From JANNHP01 sp031404455 (GTDB lineage Bacteria; Planctomycetota; JAJSAM01; JAJVHW01): a DNA stretch of 16,179 nucleotides. The translations under genes were made by a program, and so were the position numbers. Where the stretch lies: assembly GCA_031404455.1 (NCBI GenBank), contig JANNHP010000220.1, forward strand, positions 1-16,179. The letters run 5' to 3'. This document shows, piece by piece, positions 1-6,195 of this stretch. The notes under the pieces are model-generated. The model was not told where the DNA came from and made no database searches. It saw only the letters and a program-made list of their open reading frames with translations. Every line of letters begins with the position of its first letter. The stretch's first letter is position 1.

Positions 1-1090
1 GGTAGCGGTTCTCCACTTTCTTCGCCATCAGCTTGTCGACGATGGCGGAGAGGTCCTCGGGGAACTCCGGGACGACCTGCGGGATCGGCTGGTGCGGATC
101 GTTGATCTGCTTCTTCAGGATCTCCTTCACCGTCTCGCCGCCGAACGGGGTCTTGCCCGTGACCATGCGGTAGAAGGTCGCGCCGAGGGCATAGAGGTCC
201 GCGGGGTGGCCGACGTCCTTGCCCTGCGCCTGCTCGGGCGCGATGAAGTGCGGGGTGCCGAAGATCTGCTTGTCGCCGGCACCCTCCTCGGCCTTCTTCG
301 CGAGTCCGAGATCGCCGATCTTCACGCGCTGCTCGCTCGTGAGCATCAGGTTGTCGGGCTTGATGTCGCGGTGGATGATCCCGCGCTTCTCGGCGAACAC
401 GAGTCCGCGCGCGGCGTCGACGATGAGCGGCATCGCCTCCTGCCACGAGAGACGGCCCTCGGGCGCCGCGGTGAGGAGGTCCTGGACGCAGCCGCCCTCC
501 ATCAGCTCCATCGAGAAGAAGTGGAGACCGCCGAGCTGGCCGACGTCGAACACCTGCACCACGTTCGGGTGGTTGAGCTGTCCGGCGGCGCGCGCTTCCG
601 AGACGAACTTCTCCACGAACTTCGGGTCCTTCGCGAACTTCGACGAGAGGACCTTCAGCGCGATCACGCGGTTCAGGCTGATCTGCTTCGCCTTGAAGAC
701 GGTGCCCATCCCGCCGCGTCCGAGCCGGTCGAGGATCTTGTAGCCGCCGATCTCCTTGCCGTTCAGGCCCTGCGCCGCCGACTTGTCGCCCTTGTCCTCG
801 TCGAGGAACGACACCACGGTCTCGCCGACCTGGATGCGGTCGCCGCTCGAGAGCTCGCGCTCGCCCGAGAGGGGCTCCTCGTTCAGGAACGTGTGGTTCT
901 TCGAACCGAGATCGGTCACGAACCACTTTCCGTCGCGGGCGGACACCTGGAAGTGGCGCCGCGACGCGGCAGCGTCGCTGATGACGATCTGGGCCGACGT
1001 CGGGTCGCGTCCCGCCACGCACGGGGCGTCGAGCCTCAGCTCGACGCTGGTGCCCTTCTCGCGTCCGCGCTCGACGATCAGGTTCGGCAA
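1..1090 (-). CDS. FHA-domain serine/threonine protein kinase (C-terminus cut by window edge)
   Basis: A cytoplasmic Hanks-type protein kinase with an N-terminal phosphothreonine-binding FHA domain; 363 codons are visible. The FHA signature is GRDP (about residues 27-30), SRRH (43-46) and DLGSKN (60-65). The kinase domain follows from about residue 113, with glycine loop GRGGMG, catalytic lysine in ALKVL (K146), HRDIKPDN (D242), DLG in place of DFG (D260) and GTPHFIAPEQ. All essential catalytic residues are present. I chose the TTG at 1088-1090 because GGAG lies 7 nt upstream (1098-1101) and the frame is closed just above by the yggS stop. The gene lies 12 nt after yggS, so the two are probably cotranscribed. 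Its substrate is unknown; the FHA domain suggests autophosphorylation-dependent partner binding (inference). Any sensor or membrane region would lie beyond the left edge. Confidence 0.93.
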   Translation of the reverse strand, partial: MPNLIVERGREKGTSVELRLDAPCVAGRDPTSAQIVISDAAASRRHFQVSARDGKWFVTDLGSKNHTFLNEEPLSGERELSSGDRIQVGETVVSFLDEDKGDKSAAQGLNGKEIGGYKILDRLGRGGMGTVFKAKQISLNRVIALKVLSSKFAKDPKFVEKFVSEARAAGQLNHPNVVQVFDVGQLGGLHFFSMELMEGGCVQDLLTAAPEGRLSWQEAMPLIVDAARGLVFAEKRGIIHRDIKPDNLMLTSEQRVKIGDLGLAKKAEEGAGDKQIFGTPHFIAPEQAQGKDVGHPADLYALGATFYRMVTGKTPFGGETVKEILKKQINDPHQPIPQVVPEFPEDLSAIVDKLMAKKVENRY

Positions 1091-1102
1091 TTCGATGCTC
1101 CG

Positions 1103-1813
1103 CTAAGCCGTATGGAGGATGGTCCCGACGCGAACGTGCGTGGCGCCTTCCTCGACGGCGATGTCGAAATCCTGGCTCATGCCCATGCTGAGTTCGAGCC
1201 CAACAAGGTAACCACGAAGGCGGGCCGCGTCTCGCAACTCCCGAAGGCGCCGGAACACCCGGCGCGAGGTCTCCGCGTCCGCCGACGCGGGCGCCATCGT
1301 CATGAGGCCGCGCACGTCGAGCCGGGGCACGGCGAGGGCCGCGGAGAGCGCCGACGGGAGTCCCTCCTCGTCGAAACCGCCCTTCGACGCCTCGCCCGCA
1401 ACGTTCACCTGGACGAAGACCGGCAGCCGCGGGCCGGGCGCCCGGCCGAGCTCGGACGCGAGCGACTCGAGGAGCGAGGTCCGGTCCAGCGAGTGGAGCA
1501 CGTCGATCTCGGGCAGGCCGCGGCGCACCTTGTTCGTCTGCAGGTGACCGATCATGTGCCACCGGACGGCGACGCCCGCGTCCGCGATCGCCGACCGTTT
1601 CCTCGCGAGCGCGTCAGTCCGGTTCTCGCCGAGGTCCGTCAGGCCCGCCCGCGCGAGCGCCAGCGCCTGCGGAAATCCGACCGACTTCGTCACCCCCACG
1701 AGCGTGACCGATCCCGGGTCGCGCCCGGCGCGCCGGCAGGCCGCCCCGATGCGCCCGCGAACGAGCGCCACGTTGGCCGCGACATCGACGGCACCGGCTG
1801 ACTTGGGCGACAT
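1103..1813 (-). CDS. yggS: YggS/PLPBP family pyridoxal-phosphate homeostasis protein
   Basis: A cytosolic PLP-binding protein of the YggS/PROSC (PLPBP) family. It has the fold-type III TIM barrel of alanine racemase but is not known to be an enzyme; the family keeps vitamin B6 pools and amino-acid metabolism balanced. Its 236 residues are the usual length. Visible signatures are VGVTKSV with the PLP lysine at K43, GENRTDAL, WHMIGHLQTNK and the C-terminal LSMGMSQDFDIAVEEGATH followed by VRVGT, which binds the PLP phosphate. The start is ATG; no clear Shine-Dalgarno sequence precedes it. It is the first gene of a minus-strand pair with the FHA-kinase. Its function is not obviously tied to the kinase. 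Confidence 0.95.
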   Translation of the reverse strand: MSPKSAGAVDVAANVALVRGRIGAACRRAGRDPGSVTLVGVTKSVGFPQALALARAGLTDLGENRTDALARKRSAIADAGVAVRWHMIGHLQTNKVRRGLPEIDVLHSLDRTSLLESLASELGRAPGPRLPVFVQVNVAGEASKGGFDEEGLPSALSAALAVPRLDVRGLMTMAPASADAETSRRVFRRLRELRDAARLRGYLVGLELSMGMSQDFDIAVEEGATHVRVGTILHTA

Positions 1814-1852
1814 GCGCAGAGGCTATCCGCTTCGTCCCGGCGCGCACCGCTC

Positions 1853-1889
1853 CGCGCCGAAGTGCCGCGAGGAAGCTCGTTTCGGCGCG
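1853..1889. repeat. Inverted repeat in divergent intergenic region
   Basis: The arms are cgcgccgaa (1853-1861) and ttcggcgcg (1881-1889), a perfect 9-bp match separated by 19 nt. It sits between yggS and the putative promoter of the beta-propeller gene, where an operator could lie. In DNA this GC-rich it could be chance. Confidence 0.3.
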
Positions 1890-1919
1890 CGCGCCGCGCG
1901 AACCGGGAGGACAATCCGC

Positions 1920-1949
1920 TTGACTAGCGCTCGGAGCCGTTCTTACGAT
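1920..1949 (+). promoter_or_regulatory. Putative sigma70-type promoter of the beta-propeller gene
   Basis: A -35-like TTGACT (1920-1925, 5 of 6 matches to TTGACA) and a -10-like TACGAT (1944-1949, 4 of 6 to TATAAT) are separated by 18 nt. Transcription would begin near 1956 and give a leader of about 70 nt before the ATG at 2026. The call rests on consensus and position only. Confidence 0.45.
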
Positions 1950-2025
1950 CCCCCTCTCGTTTGGGCGTGTTCACAGGGCATCCACCGGACTCGACCGGCG
2001 GCCCGGATTCGGCAGGAGAAGACAA

Positions 2026-3159
2026 ATGCGGCTTGCGTCCGCCATCGGAATCGTGGCACTCGGGCTGACGAGCGCTGCGTGCAGGACCGCCGGCGCCCAT
2101 GCGTCGGGCGACAAGGAGCTCGCTGCCAAGCTCCAGGGCCTCGGGATCGAGGGCAAGACGTACACGAACGACCTCGGCCAGGTGGACTCGATCCGCCTCG
2201 GCAGGGTCTACGTCGTCGGACCGGACCTCCTCATGGAGGACATCCACGGCCACCTCACCTACATCGACGGCGCCACTCTCAACCCGCGCTGGGAGTACTA
2301 CGGCCTGCCTCGTCCCTTCGACATGGCCCCGGACTCGACGCCGTCCGCCATCATCGGCCTCTCCGCCGGCAAGCTCTTCGTGATCAGCCGCGACAACGGC
2401 ACGACGGAGATGGAACCGCGCCGCATCGACATCGTGCCCTCGGGCGGGCCGGTCGCGACCGACACGACGATCTACGTTCCGACCTTCCCGACCCCGTCGG
2501 GGAACAAGACCGTGTACGCCGTGAGCCTCGGCGCCGGCTTCCAGGGATGGGGCTGGCGGACGAACTCGGACGTGATCGGCGCCATGGCGAAGGGCGGGCC
2601 CGGCTCCGGAGACGAGTTCTACTTCGCGACCGCGGACGGCATGCTCTACGCCTTCCCGACCTATCCGGCGACGACTCGAGATCCCGAGCTCGGCTGGATG
2701 ACGAACCTCCACGGCGCCGTCACGAACGATCTCACGCTCGACGGCGACGACATCGGCGTCGTGATGACCGACGGCCGCCTGGTGTGCGTCGATCGCATCA
2801 CGGGTGCCGTCCGCTGGGAGGCGTACGCGGGCAGCCGCGAGCACGCCGAGGGCTCGGCGACCTTCTCGGCGTCGCACGCGTTCTACGTCTGCGGCGGAGA
2901 GCTCCGGGCGTTCGCACGGGACACGGGCACCAAGGCCTTTGCCGTCAAGGGCGGCAGGGCGTTCGTCGCCGAGCGTGGCGGGCGCGTGATCGTCGCGGGA
3001 CCGAATGGTTCGCTCGTCTCCGTGGACAAGAAGACCGGCGAGGTCCTCGGCCGCGCCGACGCGCGCGGCTGGCACTTCCCGCCGCGGATCGCCGCGAACT
3101 CGACGATCTACGCCATCTCCACGCGCGGCGCCATCATGGCGGTCGAGTCCGGCTTCTGA
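2026..3159 (+). CDS. Exported PQQ/WD40-type beta-propeller protein, probable lipoprotein
   Basis: A 377-residue protein with no specific function that I recognise. The N-terminus is a signal peptide: MRL, then a hydrophobic stretch to LTSAAC, so Cys19 could be lipidated, although the lipobox is imperfect (Ser rather than Leu at -3). The rest is repeated beta-propeller blades of the PQQ/YVTN type, with recurring patterns such as LTYIDGATLNPRWEY, GMLYAFPTY, GRLVCVDRITGAVRWEAY, ELRAFARDTGTKAF and GSLVSVDKKTGEVLGRA. Blades ending in 'D..TG...W' are typical of PQQ-like repeats. It is probably a periplasmic or outer-surface scaffold or binding protein rather than a dehydrogenase, since no quinoprotein active-site signature is evident. 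AGGAG lies 7 nt upstream of the ATG. The gene stands alone, divergent from yggS and convergent with tilS. Confidence 0.85.
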   Translation: MRLASAIGIVALGLTSAACRTAGAHASGDKELAAKLQGLGIEGKTYTNDLGQVDSIRLGRVYVVGPDLLMEDIHGHLTYIDGATLNPRWEYYGLPRPFDMAPDSTPSAIIGLSAGKLFVISRDNGTTEMEPRRIDIVPSGGPVATDTTIYVPTFPTPSGNKTVYAVSLGAGFQGWGWRTNSDVIGAMAKGGPGSGDEFYFATADGMLYAFPTYPATTRDPELGWMTNLHGAVTNDLTLDGDDIGVVMTDGRLVCVDRITGAVRWEAYAGSREHAEGSATFSASHAFYVCGGELRAFARDTGTKAFAVKGGRAFVAERGGRVIVAGPNGSLVSVDKKTGEVLGRADARGWHFPPRIAANSTIYAISTRGAIMAVESGF

Positions 3160-3184
3160 TCCGGCGCCGACCGATCGCCGTCGT

Positions 3185-3898
3185 TCAACCGCGCGCGCGG
3201 ACCGATCGAGAGTGATCGGCGAGCCGCGCGAGCAGCGGCACGGGATCTCGCCCGCAGCAGTCGCGCAGCACGGGCAGCGCCTCGTTCCGGAGACGCGCCC
3301 GCACGTTCCCGGCGACGTTCGTGGGGTCCTCGCGCCACACTTCGCCCCAGCGGCCGAGCCACTCCCTCAGGCGCTCGCGCCGGAACGCGAGGAGCGGACG
3401 GACGAGGCGGATCGCGCTGCCCTTGCGCAGCGCGCGCTCCGGTCGGATCGAGCCGAGCCCGCGCGGACCCGTCCCGCGCAGGATGCGCAGCAGCACCGTC
3501 TCGGCCTGATCGTCCATGTGGTGCGCCGTGACGACCTTCGTTGCGCCCGCGGCCCGCGCCGCGCGTTCGAGGAAGGCGTAGCGAACGCGCCGCGCGGCCG
3601 CCTCGGGACTCTCGCCGCGTCGCTGCCGTACGCGGCGCCGTTCCGACGCGAGCGGGAGCGAGAGGCGCGCCGCGAGGGCTTCGACGAACGCCGCGTCGTC
3701 GCGCGAGTCCTCGCGCAGCGCATGGTCGAGGTGCGCGACCGTCACTCCGGCGAGGCCGAGCCGGCGGGCCGATTTCGCCACGAGGTGCACGAGAGCCGTG
3801 GAATCGGCGCCACCCGAGCACGCCACGATCACGCGGTCGCCGGGCTGGAGTAGCCCGGCGATGCGAACGTGCCCGATGAAGTCCGAGACGAGTCTCAC
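3185..3898 (-). CDS. tilS: tRNA(Ile)-lysidine synthetase, short form
   Basis: TilS modifies the wobble cytidine of the CAU anticodon of tRNA-Ile2 to lysidine, using ATP and lysine, so that AUA is read as isoleucine; the enzyme is essential in most bacteria. The PP-loop SGGADS is at residues 28-33, VAHLDHALR at about 54-62, and AHHMDDQAET at 125-134, followed by LLRILRGTGPRGL and the family motif REDPTN...RARLRNEALPVL. At 237 residues it is much shorter than E. coli TilS (about 430): only the N-terminal catalytic domain is present, and the C-terminal tRNA-binding domains are missing. The start is GTG with no obvious Shine-Dalgarno sequence. The stop lies 25 nt from the end of the convergent beta-propeller gene, so a longer version would run into that gene. 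The PCxxC-type cysteines of TtcA are not seen. Confidence 0.92.
   Translation of the reverse strand: MRLVSDFIGHVRIAGLLQPGDRVIVACSGGADSTALVHLVAKSARRLGLAGVTVAHLDHALREDSRDDAAFVEALAARLSLPLASERRRVRQRRGESPEAAARRVRYAFLERAARAAGATKVVTAHHMDDQAETVLLRILRGTGPRGLGSIRPERALRKGSAIRLVRPLLAFRRERLREWLGRWGEVWREDPTNVAGNVRARLRNEALPVLRDCCGRDPVPLLARLADHSRSVRARG
3838..3860. repeat. Perfect 9-bp inverted repeat inside the 5' part of tilS
   Basis: The arms cgccgggct (3838-3846) and agcccggcg (3852-3860) are separated by ggagt. In the tilS mRNA this would be a strong hairpin about 40 nt after the GTG start. It encodes the conserved GLLQPGD region, so coding constraint explains at least part of it. No T-run follows on either strand, so it is not a classical terminator. 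Confidence 0.4.
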
Positions 3899-3934
3899 GC
3901 GGAGAGCGTTTTCGGGGACCGCGCGGCGCGCCGC

Positions 3935-3940
3935 TAGAAT
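3935..3940 (+). promoter_or_regulatory. Putative -10 element of the gap operon
   Basis: TAGAAT (5 of 6 to TATAAT) lies in the short divergent region between tilS and gap. Transcription would start near 3947, giving a leader of about 24 nt. No good -35 box is visible at 16-18 nt spacing, so this is weak. The GGGAGG at 3958-3963 is a strong ribosome-binding site 7 nt before the gap GTG. Confidence 0.35.
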
Positions 3941-3970
3941 TCCCGCCTACCGAACCCGGGAGGCAATCGA

Positions 3971-4981
3971 GTGGCCATACGAGTTGCGATCAACGGCTTC
4001 GGGCGCATCGGGCGCCTCGTGTTCCGCGTCCTCGCGAAGGACGCGCGGTTCGAAGTCGTCGCGATCAACGACCTCTCCGACGCTACGACGCTCGCGCATC
4101 TCCTGAAGTTCGACTCGACTCACGGGCGCTTCGATGGCACGGTCGCCGTGTCCGAGGGCAAGCTCACCGTGAACGGGAAGGACGTCCGGATCTTTGCGGA
4201 GAAGGACCCGACCAAGCTGCCGTGGGCCGAGCACCGCGTGGACTGGGTCGTCGAGTCGACGGGTGTGTTCACCAAGCGCGCCGACATCGAGAAGCACCTC
4301 GCCGCGGGTGCGGGGCGGGTGCTCCTCACCGTGCCGCCGAAGGACGCGGTCGACGCCCTCGTCGTGATGGGCGTCAACGAGGCGACGATCCAGCCCGAGC
4401 ACAAGCTCATCAGCAATGCGTCCTGCACCACGAACTGCCTCGCGCCGATGGCGAAGGTGCTGCACGAGTCGTTCGGCATCGAGCGCGGGTTCATGAACAC
4501 CGTGCACGCGTACACCAACGACCAGCGAATCCTCGATCTCGTCCACAAGGACCTTCGCCGCGCGCGGAGCGCCGCAGTGAACATCATCCCGACGACCACC
4601 GGCGCCGCGCGCGCGGTGGGCAAGGTGATCCCGGCTCTCGCCGGGAAGCTCGTCGGCTTCTCGGTCCGCGTGCCCGTGACGGACGGCTCGCTCGTCGATC
4701 TCACGGTCGTCCTCTCGCGCGACGTCGCGGTGGCGGAGGTCAACGCCGCGATGCGCGCCGCCGCCGCGGGCCCGCTGAAGGGGATCGTCGAGTACTCGGA
4801 GGACCCGCTCGTCTCGCAGGACATCGTCGGCAACCCGGCGTCGTGCGTCTTCGACTCGCTCTCCACCATGTCCATGGGCAACCTGGTGAAGGTCTGCGGC
4901 TGGTACGACAACGAGTGGGGCTACTCGACGCGCGTCGTCGACCTGATGGCGTACGCGTCCGGCGTGGCGGGTGTGCGTTGA
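3971..4981 (+). CDS. gap: Type I glyceraldehyde-3-phosphate dehydrogenase
   Basis: It catalyses NAD-dependent oxidation and phosphorylation of glyceraldehyde 3-phosphate to 1,3-bisphosphoglycerate in cytosolic glycolysis and gluconeogenesis. At 336 residues it is full length. The Rossmann motif INGFGRIGR is at 7-15, and the NAD-selecting aspartate is in INDL (D34). The catalytic site is SNASCTTNCLAP with C152, paired with H179 in NTVHAYTNDQ. NEWGYSTRVVDL closes the protein. The start is GTG with GGGAGG 7 nt upstream. It is the first gene of the gap-pgk-rpe::accD operon, and its TGA stop overlaps the pgk TTG start. It is divergent from tilS. Confidence 0.98.
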   Translation: MAIRVAINGFGRIGRLVFRVLAKDARFEVVAINDLSDATTLAHLLKFDSTHGRFDGTVAVSEGKLTVNGKDVRIFAEKDPTKLPWAEHRVDWVVESTGVFTKRADIEKHLAAGAGRVLLTVPPKDAVDALVVMGVNEATIQPEHKLISNASCTTNCLAPMAKVLHESFGIERGFMNTVHAYTNDQRILDLVHKDLRRARSAAVNIIPTTTGAARAVGKVIPALAGKLVGFSVRVPVTDGSLVDLTVVLSRDVAVAEVNAAMRAAAAGPLKGIVEYSEDPLVSQDIVGNPASCVFDSLSTMSMGNLVKVCGWYDNEWGYSTRVVDLMAYASGVAGVR

Positions 4982-6195
4982 GCGTGCTCGCGAAGCTCGG
5001 GATCGCGGATCTCGCGGTGAAGGGCAAGCGCGTCTTCCTCCGCGTGGACTTCAACGTCCCGCTCGACGAGAAGCTCCACGTCACCGACGACCGCCGCATC
5101 CGCGCGACGGTCCCGACGATCAAGTGGCTCCGCGAGCACGGCGCGATCGTCCTCGTCGCAAGTCACTTCGGGCGTCCCAAGGGCAAGGTCGTGGAGGAGC
5201 AGCGCCTCACGCCGTGCGGGAAAGTGCTCTCCGAGATCCTCGGCGCGCGCGTGACGATGCTCGGCGACTGCGCCGGGCCGCAGGTGCAGCGCGCGGTCAA
5301 GGGCGGCCGCCCGGGCGACGTCTACCTCCTCGAGAACCTCAGGTTCCACGCGGAGGAGGAGGCGGGCGACGAGACGTTCGCGAGGGAACTCGCGTCGCTC
5401 TGCGACCTCTACGTCAACGACGCGTTCGGCGCGGCCCACCGCGCTCACGCGTCGGTGTCGGTGATGACGAAGTTCGTGAAGCAGGCGGCCGCGGGTTTTC
5501 TCATGGCGGCGGAGATCGAGCACTTGGGCGGCGTCCTCGAGAACCCTGAGCGCCCGTTCGTGCTCGTGTTCGGCGGCGCGAAGGTCTCGGACAAGGTGCC
5601 CGTGCTGAAGAACCTGCTCTCGAAGGTGGACGTCGCGCTCATCGGCGGAGGCATGGCGTACACGTTCCTCGCGAGCCGCGGCGTGGACGTCGGATCGTCC
5701 CGGCTCGAGCCGGACCTCGTGGCGACGGCGGGCGACATCCTGCGCGAGGCCGAGTCGCGCGGCGTGAAGGTGCTGCTGCCGCTCGACCATGCCGTCGCCG
5801 CGAAGATCGAGCCGGGACTCGAACTGCGTCGCACCAATGGCGTCGCGGTCCCGGCGGGACTCATGGGTCTCGACGTCGGCCCGAAGACCGCCGCCGCGTA
5901 CGCCGCCGAGATCGCGAAGGCGAAGACGATCCTCTGGAACGGACCGATGGGCGTGTTCGAGGTGCCGCCTTTCGACTGGGGCACGCGGCAGATGGCCGAC
6001 GCCATCGCGCAGGCCACGGCGGCGGGCGCGCGCTCCGTGGTCGGAGGCGGCGACACCGCTGCGGCGGCCGAACAGTTCGGCGTCGCTTCGAAGATGACGC
6101 ACGTCTCGACGGGCGGCGGCGCGGCGCTCGAGTTCCTCGAGGGCCGAGAACTCCCGGGCGTCGCGGCGCTCTCGCCGCGGGACGACGAAGCTTGA
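4978..6195 (+). CDS. pgk: Phosphoglycerate kinase
   Basis: It transfers the acyl phosphate of 1,3-bisphosphoglycerate to ADP, the step directly after GAPDH. The 405 residues are a normal length. The N-domain carries RVDFNVP (22-28) and SHFGRPKG (62-69), with LLENLRFHAEEE near 117-128. The C-domain has GGAKVSDK (199-206), ILWNGPMGVFE (318-328), the nucleotide-binding VVGGGDTAAA (354-363) and STGGGAALEFLEG. The reading frame is open far upstream inside gap, so the start must be chosen. The TTG at 4978, overlapping the gap stop as TTGA, puts VLAKLGIADL at the N-terminus as in the family; the GTG at 4984 is the alternative. The same TTGA overlap joins it to the next gene, which implies translational coupling. 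Confidence 0.97.
   Translation: MSVLAKLGIADLAVKGKRVFLRVDFNVPLDEKLHVTDDRRIRATVPTIKWLREHGAIVLVASHFGRPKGKVVEEQRLTPCGKVLSEILGARVTMLGDCAGPQVQRAVKGGRPGDVYLLENLRFHAEEEAGDETFARELASLCDLYVNDAFGAAHRAHASVSVMTKFVKQAAAGFLMAAEIEHLGGVLENPERPFVLVFGGAKVSDKVPVLKNLLSKVDVALIGGGMAYTFLASRGVDVGSSRLEPDLVATAGDILREAESRGVKVLLPLDHAVAAKIEPGLELRRTNGVAVPAGLMGLDVGPKTAAAYAAEIAKAKTILWNGPMGVFEVPPFDWGTRQMADAIAQATAAGARSVVGGGDTAAAAEQFGVASKMTHVSTGGGAALEFLEGRELPGVAALSPRDDEA

Larger units (their letters stand above)
1814..2025. other. Divergent intergenic region between yggS and the beta-propeller gene
   Basis: This is the largest gene-free stretch in the window (212 bp). It must carry the 5' signals of two divergent units. On the plus strand I see a promoter-like pair (1920-1949) and an AGGAG at 2014-2018, 7 nt before the ATG at 2026. 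A 9-bp inverted repeat lies at 1853-1889. I could not pick out a convincing promoter for yggS on the minus strand. No small ORF with coding character is evident here. Confidence 0.6.

Noticed and set aside
92..1801. 569-codon open frame on the plus strand
   Set aside because: It is antisense to the FHA-kinase and yggS, both of which carry clear family motifs. The translation is Arg/Leu/Ala/Glu-rich with no recognisable domain, a usual GC-rich shadow.
1554..3215. 553-codon plus-strand open frame across yggS, the intergenic region and the beta-propeller gene
   Set aside because: Arg-rich shadow. The overlapping frame from 2026 has a signal peptide, propeller repeats and a good ribosome-binding site.
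3161..3219. Possible bidirectional terminator between the beta-propeller gene and tilS
   Set aside because: Small stems exist (cggcg/cgccg at 3162-3180; ccgatc/gatcgg at 3202-3219), but they are only 5-6 bp, one lies inside tilS, and neither is followed by a T-run.
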